A DNA stretch of 64,000 nucleotides, taken from positions 1,589,362 to 1,653,361 of the forward strand of contig CM029369.1 in NCBI GenBank assembly GCA_017165825.1. The letters run 5' to 3'. A model generated the notes under the pieces. It was not told the origin of the DNA and searched no databases. It saw only the letters and a list, made by a program, of their open reading frames with translations. Below are positions 55,025-64,000 of the stretch, piece by piece. Source of the DNA: Hepsetus odoe (taxonomy: Eukaryota > Chordata > Actinopteri > Characiformes > Hepsetidae). The position numbers and the translations under genes were made by a program. Within the stretch, counting starts at the first letter, position 1; each line of letters begins with the position of its first letter.

Positions 55025-55190
55025 CATGACCAAGAGGTCACAGGTCTCAAGCCCAATTTCCAGCACACCATCATTGGGTTCCTGAGCAAAACCCTGAACC
55101 CCGAGTGTCTCCAGGGAGACTCTCCCTTTAACTTGGAAACAGAAATCAGTCTGGATAGAAGTGTCTGCTAAATTCCATAAATGTAAAAGG
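55025..55190 (+). mobile_element. SINE family B, head truncated
   Basis: CCAAGAGGTCACAGGTCTCA, ATTGGGTTCCTGAGCAAAAC, CCCGAGTGTCTCCAGGGAG, CAGTCTGGATAGAAGTGTCT and CTAAATTCCATAAATGTAAA. It is head-to-head with the preceding copy. Confidence 0.85.
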
Positions 55191-55257
55191 TCCTAAATCG
55201 AAATGTGAATGTGGATTCCGGATCAAGGGCGGGGGTCAATGATAAGCACAACAAACC

Positions 55258-55378
55258 CCACAAATCATTTCATACAGCATTTGTGAAATGTTGATGAAAA
55301 TAAACAATCATTATTGATATTTCTGAAAAAGGTTCTTTGTTTGCAAAGATTACACCTGCCTAAACTTTACAGTAATTG
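55258..55378 (+). mobile_element. Tc1/mariner right terminal repeat
   Basis: TTGATGAAAATAAACAATCA, TTTCTGAAAAAGGTTC and TACACCTGCCTAAACTTTAC match the right end of the 31.6-32.2 kb element. No left end was seen, so it is a remnant. Confidence 0.75.
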
Positions 55379-55683
55379 TGTGTACAAAAGTTAACTATAA
55401 ATCATACAGAATAAAATATAAGCTAAAACTATATAGCTCAGGCCCCTGCGTTAAGCACTGGTTTAAACATTATTTACTCAAATTTATTCTAATTAGACAA
55501 ATGACATAATCAGATATCAACATTTTATACAGTCAAGCTGCAATTAAAGTCAAGAAACAGCAACAAGTATCAAATCTCACGTAAATCTCTTTTTCTTCTC
55601 ATACAACTTTCAATCAATTCAATTCCTCATAATAAAATTCTGAAAAAAGTCTGGAGCACCTCATTTCTCTTTCTTTGGAAATT
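55379..55683. other. Unique AT-rich sequence
   Basis: Nothing recognised. Confidence 0.5.
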
Positions 55684-56405
55684 TTGGATTAACCAACAAA
55701 CAACTATCAAACTGCTCAGGTACAGAGACTGGACTGGAACATGAGAGACAAATAACACTGTCCTTCAGGAAGATCTGGAGAACTGCTCAGTAACAGAGAC
55801 TGACTGAACATGAGAGACAACAACACTGTCCTCTCAGCAAGATCTGGAGAACTGCTCTGTGTACAGAGAGACTGAATTGGAACATGAGAGACAACAACAC
55901 ATTCTCGTCTCATGAAGATCTGGAGAACTGCTCTAGGTACAGAGACTGGACTGGAACATGAGAGACAACAAATACCGTCTCAGGAAGATTCCGAGAAACT
56001 GCTCTGGTGTACAGAGACTGGACTGAACATGAGAGACAACAACACTGTCCTTCAGGAAGATCTGGAGAACTGCTCAGGTACAGAGACCGGACTGAACATG
56101 AGAGACAACAACACTGTCCTTCAGGAAGATCTGGAGAACTGCTCAGGTACAGAGACTGGACTGAAATTACGAGAGACAACAACACCAGTCCTTCAGGAAG
56201 ATCTGAGAACTGCTCAGGTACAGAGACTGACTGAAACATGAGAGGACAACAACACTGTCCAGGAAGATTTGAGAACTGCCCAGGCACAGAGACTGGACTG
56301 AACATGAGAGACAACAACACTGTCCTTCAGGAAGATCTGGAGAACTGCTCCTCAACAATAAAATACAAGAAAGTGTAGAAGCAAAATTTGAAGAAATGAG
56401 GGAAC
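55684..56405 (+). mobile_element. 69-bp-repeat element, copy 4 (nine units)
   Basis: Short left flank GGATTAACCAACAAACAACT, nine tandem units, then CTCAACAATAAAATACAAGA and TTTGAAGAAATGAGGG. The longer left flank of copies 1, 3 and 5 is missing. CTGCTC-type unit starts are at 55712, 55783, 55852, 55928, 55999, 56070, 56139, 56210, 56276 and the end at 56345. Confidence 0.8.
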
Positions 56406-57148
56406 GTCTGGACAGCATTATCTCCTGAACGTTTAGAGGATAACAGGGTCTGGATTGAACTTTCCACTCCAGCAGTCCAGGTTCTAGACTCCTGAGCTCA
56501 AGAAAGAAAGTGTGGAGTTTACCTGTTCATTATCTCTTTCTCTCTCTTTCTCTCACAGCATTGAATCCTTCCCAGGGAGGAATTTCTGGTGGTTTGTTCC
56601 TTATCCTGCTATCTCCGCGGGGGTTATCTCTTCCCCCGGTCTGCGATGGTTTGACAGAGTATCTCCTGCCGTGCCCTTCCTGAAGGGGATCCAGAGAGGA
56701 TTATCCAGCGGATGATGCGTCAGGAGGAAGCCGAGGAGAGTCGGTGTGTTTATCATCCACGCTTGTGTCACATCCATCCTGAGAGCAGGTCCCGGGCAGC
56801 TCACACTCCTGTCACAGCTAAAGCGATGAAACCCGGCCTTCGCCTTCAGGTATCTCCTCGCACTTCCAGGCACCCGTCAAAAGAGCGAAGAGCCTCTGTA
56901 TCTGCTCACTATCTCTGCATTTCTAACCACAAACATCTCACTGCAACCACACAACAGAGTAAACAGAGCCAAACTTTAAATTAATCCAAAAATGGAGGTC
57001 AATTTTAGTTAATTTGCTAATAATAAAAGCAACAAAGCTTTGGATCTTTGAAGAAGCATGTTTGAATAGGAGGTGAAGAACCTTTTCGACCAACATTAAG
57101 CTGTTTTAATTGATTTGAAAGGCATTCTTTTTGAGAATGTGCAACCAT
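56406..57148. other. Low-copy sequence
   Basis: 56580-56900 is complex sequence without a match elsewhere in the window. Overlapping frames on both strands carry no recognised domain. Confidence 0.4.
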
Positions 57149-57414
57149 GGGGCAGCGGTGGCCTAGTGGTTAGGGAGTTGGCCCCACATCGGAAGATTGT
57201 GGGTTCGATTCCCACCCCAGTGGGTTGCCCTGAGGTACCCTTGAGCAAGGTACCGTCCCCATCACTGCTCCCCGGGCGCTTTCAATAGCTGCCCACTGCT
57301 GCACGTGTGTGTATGGGTTAAATGCAGAGGTCTAATTTCGTTGTGGTTCATGTGTGCTGTGCCATGACCTCGCAATGACAAGGGTTGTCACTTTCACTTT
57401 TCACTTCACTTTCA
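57149..57414 (+). mobile_element. SINE family A, full length, reference copy
   Basis: The most complete copy. Box A TGGCCTAGTGG is at 57159-57169 and box B GGTTCGATTCC at 57202-57212, the two parts of an internal RNA polymerase III promoter inherited from a tRNA. GTACCCTTGAGCAAGGTACC, CATCACTGCTCCCCGGGCGC, GGGTTAAATGCAGAGG and a TCACTTTTCACTTCACTTTC tail follow. There is no acceptor-stem pairing, so it is not a tRNA gene. Copies move only with a partner LINE, whose identity is unclear: the tail does not match the LINE end found here. Confidence 0.92.
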
Positions 57415-58208
57415 TTGTTTTAACATAAATATCATTTTAACAACCCCGTTTGGGACAAGCGGCAGAAAATGGAAATGGATCATTTTAACAAATTTATAAC
57501 AGCTGATCAAACATCAACAATACACATCTTTTGTATTTAATGACTTCTAGTCACACACTTTAAATTGATTTAGTTGGGTTTGCTTCAGTGTGAACACTTA
57601 ACCTCAGAAAGACATTTATGATGGGAAGAGCTTGCTTTGGTCAAAACAAAATCTGGAACTTTTCACTTAACCTAATCCTAATCCTGCTAATCCTGACCCA
57701 GTGTGATCTTTAGACAATCTGGTACTTGAATTAATCAATCAGTTAATAGAGTTAGTTAGGCATTCATGAGTTATTTCTTAAGTTTTATATATTTTTTAAT
57801 TAAATAAAAATAATTATGAAATGTAATTGATTGATTCATTTTTAATGAGTTAATTCATTTATTTATTTATTTTGGTTAAACGGCAAAACTAAGGTAGGCC
57901 TTTGTCAGTTATTTCTTATGTTTTTTCATGTTGCCATCAAAATGTTCACATGGTTACTTAAAACAAGGAAGAACATTTCTGTGAACATCTTTGAGTTTTG
58001 GGTCTAGTAAAAAAAAAAAAAAAAAACATAAAATATATGTCCTGTATGATTCTAGGAGCTTCTTCGAGGAGCGTGAAAAGACTGAAAATTTCTAAAGATA
58101 AGCTCAGACAGCTTTATGGCGACTGTACAGATACAATGTCATTGTTTGGAGAAAACCTTCAAATGCCTTTGTTGTAACTGTAACGAATGAAAGGAGATAT
58201 TTTTAAAA
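57415..58208. other. AT-rich unique sequence with a family C tail scrap
   Basis: 57446-57480 (GTTTGGGACAAGCGGCAGAA and AATGGAAATGGAT) is a plus-strand family C tail. A poly-A run lies at 58008-58026. Otherwise nothing. Confidence 0.55.
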
Positions 58209-58446
58209 GTGAAGTGAAAGTGACTTCTTGTCATTGTGAAACATGGCACGCAGTGAGACCAAACGAAATTCAACCTCTCCTTTTCACACATGCACACCTT
58301 CCAGCAGGGGGCAGCTATTGCGTATTAGTGATGGGGACGGTACCTTGCTCAAGGGTAACTCAGGGCAACCTACTGGTCTGGGATTTGGACCAAAATCCTT
58401 TCAATCCTGGGGCCTCAACCATAACCACAAGAGCACTTCTGCCCCC
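58209..58446 (-). mobile_element. SINE family A, near full length
   Basis: GTGAAGTGAAAGTGACTTC, CCTTCCAGCAGGGGGCAGC, GGTACCTTGCTCAAGGGTAA, a mutated box B and ACAAGAGCACTTCTGCCCCC. Confidence 0.85.
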
Positions 58447-58816
58447 TATTATTTTGGAGGAAACCTTTAGATGACTTTTATATATATACATAGTTTAATA
58501 TATTAGTTAAGATGTACTTTTGTAAAAATTCAATTATAAATCTTATAACTATATTGCACCACTTTGCATTTAGACCTTGTTTGCACTAGTGTAAACAGAA
58601 TTTACTCTAATTTCAAAATTAACTGATGAAAAAAATGACGCAATCAAATATATTAATTAATACAATTCAATCTAAAAATATCACATAGTCAATATAAACT
58701 AAATACAATAATATTATATTTAATAATATAATATAATATAATATAATAATATAATAATGATGGATTTTGTCTGTAAAGCATCAAATTTGAAAAAATTGAT
58801 AAATTATTTCGGGTTT
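58447..58816. other. AT-rich sequence with ATAAT repeats
   Basis: Degenerate (ATAAT)n/(ATAATAT)n at about 58707-58757. Nothing else recognised. Confidence 0.6.
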
Positions 58817-59008
58817 AAGTGAAAGTGACTATTAGTCATCGCGAGCACACAGTACAGAGTGAACTGCAACCAAACGCTTCCTCTGCATTTAACCCACACA
58901 CACACTGTCCAGCAGGGGGCACCTGGGGAGCAGTGATGGGGATGGTACCTTGCTCAGGGAACCTCAGGGTAGTTACTGGGCCTGGAATGTGTGCATAAAC
59001 ACTAGATG
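58817..59008 (-). mobile_element. SINE family A, head decayed
   Basis: AAGTGAAAGTGACTATTAG, TTTAACCCACACACACACTG, CCAGCAGGGGGCACCTGGG and GGTACCTTGCTCAGGGAACC, then loss of box B before ATAAACACTAGATGC. Confidence 0.85.
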
Positions 59009-59646
59009 CTGGTGATTTGTGAAAACTTTGCAAAGTTCCAGCGTGAATCAAAGGTCAGGAGAAGAGCGTCCCCAACATTTGGAGAGACAGTGTAACAGCC
59101 CACGGGCCAGGTTCTCAAGCAGGGACTCTGTATTCATGGAGGAGTGTATGTGATGGATATAGAGCTGTGCAGGTGAACGGGAGGAGAACTTTTTCCCCTC
59201 AGCAACAGCCTCTGCAGAACATTTCGCAGGGTGACAGGAGTGTGTAATGAAGAAGGATGGCAGCCATTTTGTGTCAGTCTGCTCGTTTCCTGTCATTTAG
59301 AGGCTTAAGGCGATGGTTTATTCGGCCTATTAGAGGGAAAAGACTGACACGGTGATTTGCGATGTCTCACTGTTTAAGGGGCGCTCATCACTCTTCATCT
59401 CTCTCCTGGTGAACTCCTCGTTAAGGGAACAGTTTCCCGACCAACCCCCTTCACCATCCTTACACCAGATGTAGTCGATCAGCTGAGAAATGTTTGGAAA
59501 GCACGGGTTTTGGCTAAAGGAGCTACGAAGCTAATGTAGCTAACAAGCAGTAAAAGTCTGCACATATAGGACATGGACATTCTGCTCCAAATGTATTGGG
59601 ACATTTCCTTTGGGCACTGACGCTTTTCTGTGCCACTTGTCCTGAT
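59009..59646. other. Low-copy sequence
   Basis: Nothing recognised. Confidence 0.45.
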
Positions 59647-59715
59647 TGGAGTCTATCCCAGCGCTCATGGGGCAAAAAGTGGGATCACACCCTGGACAGC
59701 TCGCCAGTGGATAGA
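59647..59715 (-). mobile_element. SINE family C, tail fragment
   Basis: GAGTCTATCCCAGCGCTCAT and ACCCTGGACAGCTCGCCAG are the complement of the C tail. About 70 bp. Confidence 0.65.
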
Positions 59716-60696
59716 TCAAACCTTGATCATGATCGAAACTTTGTGACTTTGAAACATAATTTGCTGATTCATCTTCCTAATGTTTTGTGGAACTGTGTAC
59801 CTGTGTGTGTGTGCGTGATAATTGTTAAGAAGATTATTGATTAAAACAATCATTAACATGCCAATAGCTTATATAGCTACATTTTTATTAGCCGTTTCAG
59901 TCCATTAAAATCATCTAAAGGTGAAAAAAATCACTTAGAGCACCTTTTGGTGTGTCACCGGCCTTGCTGTTCAAATACTTTTGGAAGGGACTGCTGATTC
60001 ATCATCTTGATGGACTTCTACCCAGCACCTGGAGGCCTGGCCAATGGGAGGGCGGGACTGGGGATGGCTTTGTGTTCCTGTTTGCAGGGTGTTGTCTTTA
60101 ACACACTCCATCAGTGTGTATTGATTACACTGTTGGTTTTTGCTATTTTGAGGGGAAACCACTAAGCGCTTAAGGCCATGAAGCCTATTAGAGTAAACAG
60201 AATGTTCATAACCGAGATTAGTTTTGTTGTTCTAAGGCCACATTGCAGCCAGAGGGAGCGTCCTTATTGTAGAACCGAGGCCATTACATGGTTCAGGCTA
60301 TTACTAGATTTACTTTTCTTTTTTTTAGACCCAGAATCACGCTGCTGGCGTCTCATTCACTGCCGATCATCAACATCTGACCTTTTGTCTGCATGTCTGT
60401 GTGATCAGGGGCAGACCTTCAGGTCTTCAGTGGAGCCCTAATGATTTCTGAGAACAAAATAATCCACGTCTGTACCCTGAGCTTGAGTTTATGGACAGAA
60501 TGTTTCTTTTTGCGCTAATCTTAGTCAAACCTAAGTTTAAAATCAGGGGGTTAAATTCTAAAAGCAGACAATGAACCAGTCAGGATGTTTCTTTTTGTGG
60601 TCGCTAAGCAAGCTTGATCAGGCCTTCAGGAGCTCTCACAGCATCAGATTGATATAATTAAAAGAACTGGCCAGATTCTGATTTAATAAGACCACC
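59716..60696. other. Unique sequence
   Basis: Nothing recognised. Confidence 0.45.
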
Positions 60697-60790
60697 AGTG
60701 TGATGGTCTAGTAGTAGAGCTGAGTGATGGACCAAGAGGTTCCAAGTTTGAAACCCACATCCAGCACTACCACCACCATTGGACCAATGA
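60697..60790 (+). mobile_element. SINE family B, head only
   Basis: GTGTGATGGTCTAGTAGTAG, GACCAAGAGGTTCCAAG, a decayed box B (GTTTGAAACCC) and CAGCACTACCACCACCATTG, then a break. Confidence 0.75.
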
Positions 60791-60832
60791 CATTATTCTT
60801 GAAGTTGGTTTGGGATTATTTTGGTAGGCCTG

Positions 60833-61166
60833 TTCCTCAATAGGGCAGCATGGTGGTGCAGAGGGAAACGCTGTTGAGAAGGTCCTGATTAGACGGTTCA
60901 GGTCCTTTCAGTTTGGAGTGGACATGATGTCCCTGTGTCTGTGTGAGGTTTTTCTGGGAGTTTCCACCTACCGTCCGAAATCCTGCATATTTTGGTCTCC
61001 TAGGTGTGAGTGTGTGTGAGTGAGAGTTTCTGTTTATCTGTCTTGTGATGGACCGATGAGCCAACCAAGATGTCCCCGCCTTTTCTCCTTGTGAAAACTG
61101 AGATAGACTGCAGCACCACCTATGACCCTGATCAGGACAAGTGGCTCAAAAAATGAGTATTCCTCA
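60833..61166 (+). mobile_element. SINE family C, full length, reference copy
   Basis: GGGCAGCATGGTGGTGCAGA head with box A-like GGTGGTGCAGAGG, a decayed box B, TCAGTTTGGAGTGGACATG, ACCGTCCGAAATCCTGCAT, GAAAACTGAGATAGACTGCA and GATCAGGACAAGTGGCTCA. TTCCTCA flanks it at 60833-60839 and 61160-61166, a likely target-site duplication. Confidence 0.8.
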
Positions 61167-61329
61167 GTAATACATAAAAAAAACTGGGTGATCTCTATGG
61201 ACTATGTTCTACAGACCATGAAGTTGATTTAAATTCTACCTCCAATTATGGAAATGCCAAATGCCGTTAAAAAAAAAAAAAAAGAAATAAAACATATATA
61301 TATATATATGGGTCCGGCGTTTTGGAAGC

Positions 61330-61805
61330 AAACCTTGCCAGACTTTCTTGTATTTTTAATGTCTTGTTGAAGAACAGTTCTGCAGATCTTCCTGAAGGAC
61401 AGTGTTGTTGTCTCTCATCTTCAGTCCAGTCTCTGTACCTGAGCAGTTCTCCAGATCTTCCTGAAGGACAGTGTTGTTGTCTCTCATTTTCAGTCCAGTC
61501 TCTGTACCTGAGCAGTTTGATCTGAGAAGGTTTGTCTTAACCTTCAAGCAGAACAAAGTTTCTAAATTAAGACATGAAGCAGTGAAGAGACAGGTGCAGA
61601 TGATTCCAGATGATCAGGTGATTTGTTACTGCTTATGCTGAATGCTGAGTGGTTGGAACCCCTTTGTCTAGAACCTTGTATCTCTTGGCACTTTGCAGCT
61701 CATGGCATTAAAACATTTGTTCTAGTTTGTTTCATTTAATCTCCTCAACGTGTCCAGGACAAAACAGTTTAGAGGCTTAAAACAGTATTTAAGCACCAAG
61801 AAGTT
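61330..61805 (-). mobile_element. 69-bp-repeat element, copy 5 (two units)
   Basis: On the minus strand the long left flank (GAACAAATGTTTTAATG, AAGGTTCTAGACAAAGGGG, ATCTGGAATCATCTGCACC, CTTCATGTCTTAA) leads to two units, phrase spacing 69 and 69 (61372, 61441, 61510). Then come TTCAACAAGACATTAAAAAT and AAAGTCTGGCAAGG. GGATTAACC is missing from its flank. Confidence 0.75.
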
Positions 61806-62436
61806 GATTCCCAGCAAAATATGAAGAGATGAGAGGCTCAAGACTTTTATATGCACTTCTTGAGAGCAGCCTGAAGTGAAACTGTGCCAACTGGATGCAT
61901 TACTGTACAGGAATCCAAACAGAAAGGGTGTTATCTGCACTAAAAGGAGGAGGATTAGCAGCCTTTGTTTCTTCTGTCAGAGCTGTCAGTGTCCTGCAGG
62001 GAGGATGGAGGGAGACAGATGATGTAGAGCACTCGGCCAAGGCTGAAGCTGTGGCTCTAACACTCCTATAGAGTACCGTCTACAGCGACCTCTTTTAGTT
62101 CAACCAGTGTGTCCACACTACAATACTGAATGGATTTAATTTCCTGGAAAACGACAAGAAAGGTAAAACATCGCATACTGTTTGTTCTCAGAGGAGCACC
62201 TTAGGCCTCCACCATGGGCGACGTTTCTTTCAATCCTTTTTTGCTTTGTGGCTGCGTAATTTAACTCACTAAAGACATCCCGCAAAGCTGTCTGAGGCAG
62301 ACAGGAGAATAAATAAGTAAATAAGAAAGTAAGTAAATGAATTCATTAATACATTCAAGGACACACAGTGTCACTGAGGTGAAGCGCTGCTCCTACAGAG
62401 CATCAAAAGCTCTTGGAGAACCTTTACCCAACCAAG
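61806..62436. other. Unique sequence, start resembles the 69-bp element's right end
   Basis: AAAATATGAAGAGATGAGAGG then CTCAAGACTTTTATATG (61816-61853) resembles the right flank of copy 1 in plus orientation, facing copy 5. The rest is unrecognised. Confidence 0.5.
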
Positions 62437-63930
62437 AGAGTGAGTGAGTGAGAGGTTTAGTGAGTGAGTGAGAGGTTTAGTGAGTGAGTGAGTGAGGGAG
62501 TGAGAGGTTTAGTGAGTGAGTGGGTGAGTGAGATGTTTAGTGAGTGAATGAGTGAGGGAGTGAGAGGTTTAGTGAGTGAGTGGGTGAATGAGAGGTTTCA
62601 TGAGTGAGTGAATGAGTGAGTGAGAAGTTTAGTGAGTGAGTGAGTGAGTGAGTGAGAGGTTTAGTGAGTGAGTGAGTGAGAGGTTTAGTGAGTGAGTGAG
62701 TGAGTGAGTGAGAGGTTTAGTGAGTGAGTGACTGAGAGGTTGAGTGAGTGAGTGAGAGGTTTAGTGAGTGAGTGAGAGGTTGAGTGAGTGAGTGAGTGAG
62801 TGGTTTAGTGAGTGAGTGAGTGAGTGAGTGAGTGAGTGAGGGAGGGAGTGAGAGGCTTAGTGAGTGAGTGAGTGAGTAAGTGAGTGAGTGAGTGAGTGAG
62901 TAACTGAGAGGTTGAGAGAGTGAGATGTTGAGTGAGTGAGAGGTTTAGTGAGTGAGTGAATGAGAGGTTTAGTGAGTGAGTGAGAGGTTGAGTGAGTGAG
63001 TGAGTGAGTGGTTTAGTGAGTGAGTGAGTGAGTGAGGGAGAGAGTGGTTTAGTTAGTTAGTGAGTGAGCGAGTGAGAGGTTTAGTGAGTGAGTGAGTGAG
63101 AGGTTTAGTGTGTGAGTGAGTGAGTGAGAGGTTTAGTGAGTGAATGAGTGAGTGAGTGAGAGGTTTAGTGAGTGAGTGAGTGAGAGGTTTAGTGAGTGAA
63201 TGAGTGAGTGAGTGAGAGGTTTATTGAGTGAATGAGTGAGAGGTTTAGTGAGTGAGTGAGTAAGTGTTAGGATTAGTGAGTGAGTGAGTGAGAGGTTTAG
63301 TGAGTGAGTGAGTGAGAGGTTTAGTGAGTGAGTGAGTGAGAGGTTTAGTGAGTGAGTGAGAGGTTGAGTGAGTGAGTGAGTGAGTGAGTGGTTTAGTGAG
63401 TGAGTGAGTGAGTGAGAGGTTTAGTGAGTGAGTGAGTGAGAGGTTTAGTGAGTGAGTGAGTGAGAGGTTTAGTGAGTGAGTGAGAGGTTGAGTGAGTGAG
63501 TGAGTGAGTGAGTGAGAGGTTTAGTGAGTGAGTGAGTGAGTGAGTGAATGAGAGGTTTAGTGAGTGAGTGAGTGAGTGAGAGGTTGAGTGAGTGAGTGAG
63601 AGGTTGAGTGAGTGAGTGAGTGAGTGAGAGGTTTAGTGAGTGAGAGGTTTAGTGAGTGAGAGGTTGAGTGAGTGAATGAGAGGTTTAGTGAGTGAGAGGT
63701 TGAGTGAGTGAATGAGAGGTTTAGTGAGTGAGAGTTTGAGTGAGTGAATGAGAGGTTTAGTGAGTGAGTGAGAGGTTTAGTGAGTGAGAGGTTTAGTGAG
63801 TGAGTGAGTGAGTGAGTGAGTGAGAGGTTTAGTGAGTGAGTGAGTGAGTGAGTGAGTGAGTGAGTGAAAGGTTTAGTGAGTGAGAGGTTTAGTGAGTGAG
63901 AGGTTGAGTGAGTGAGTGAGTGAGTGAGTT
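62437..63930 (+). repeat. 1.5-kb GTGA satellite
   Basis: (GTGA)n blocks of variable length separated by GAGAGGTTTA or GAGAGGTTGA, giving a loose higher-order pattern. The plus strand has very few C residues. Antisense open frames (repeats of LTHS and NLS) are artefacts. Confidence 0.97.
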
Positions 63931-63956
63931 CACACACACACACACACACACACACA
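63931..63956. repeat. (CA)n microsatellite
   Basis: About 12 CA repeats directly after the GTGA satellite. The last 44 bases are unique. Confidence 0.95.
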
Positions 63957-64000
63957 TTGTGATAACTGTTAATTAAAACATTAATTAAAATGTCTACTAG

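Noticed and set aside
55712..56345. Regularly repeated ~69-bp units considered as a CRISPR array
   Set aside because: Units are directly tandem without unique spacers, no cas genes are present and the genome is a vertebrate one.
57149..57225. Possible tRNA gene
   Set aside because: Box A and box B are good, but there is no closing acceptor stem, and the sequence continues into the SINE body shared by over 20 copies.
63557..63955. 132-codon frame with LTHS repeats
   Set aside because: Translation of the GTGA satellite.

Overview
The window looks like non-coding DNA from a ray-finned fish nuclear genome. The evidence is three dispersed tRNA-derived SINE families, many 5'-truncated copies of one APE-type (RTE-like) LINE, Tc1/mariner remnants, and abundant CA/GT, GA/CT, GATG and TATC microsatellites. 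There is no operon structure, no bacterial gene and no convincing multi-exon protein gene. The region is probably intergenic or a large intron. The species cannot be fixed from the sequence; a teleost is the best reading.

Repeat vocabulary used in the entries. SINE family A has a tRNA-like head, a middle that includes TTGAGCAAGGTACC and CACTGCTCCCCGGG, and a CACTTTCACTT tail. It has more than 20 copies in both orientations. SINE family B has a GGTCTAGTGG head and a CTCTGGATAAGAGCGTCTGC tail. Family C has a GGGCAGCATGGTGGTGCAG head, a CCGTCCAAAGACATGCATG middle and an AGCTGGGAT...GGACAAG tail. The LINE ends in CGACCCCTAAACGGGAGCAG plus a GAA-rich tail. A further family carries an internal 69-bp tandem repeat and occurs at about 1.6-2.2, 13.2, 44.0-44.7, 55.7-56.4 and 61.3-61.8 kb. 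A foldback element occurs at 24.0 and 44.8 kb.

Layout. 1-6.6 kb: Tc1 fragment, SINEs, one 69-bp element and GATG arrays. 6.6-8.4 kb: the longest LINE copy, internally deleted and mutated. 8.4-16.7 kb: SINEs, LINE 3' ends and a second Tc1 piece. 16.8-20.8 kb: a diverged local duplication, a retroposed C tail with a clear target-site duplication and a GACA/GATG minisatellite. 22-26.7 kb: inverted SINE pairs, a foldback element and a 455-bp pyrimidine tract. 29-30.8 kb: a LINE interrupted by a B SINE. 31.6-32.2 kb: an internally deleted Tc1/mariner element with long terminal inverted repeats. 33-47.7 kb: SINEs, LINE tails, a ~60-bp minisatellite, and a 69-bp element interrupted by an A SINE. 48-53 kb: CA/CATA tracts and a ~37-bp minisatellite about 1.1 kb long. 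53-61.8 kb: SINE pairs, the largest 69-bp array and full-length SINEs. 62.4-63.9 kb: a 1.5-kb GTGA satellite that is almost free of C on the plus strand.

Nothing here acts together as a gene system. What can be read is a history of insertions, nesting and tandem expansion. The most useful observations are the 69-bp dispersed element, the foldback family, nested insertions with target-site duplications, abutting inverted SINE pairs, and arrays whose indel pattern suggests consensus error. One weak terminal-exon candidate (47.07-47.39 kb) and one broken unassigned ORF region (8.46-9.12 kb) are the only protein-like leads outside transposon genes.
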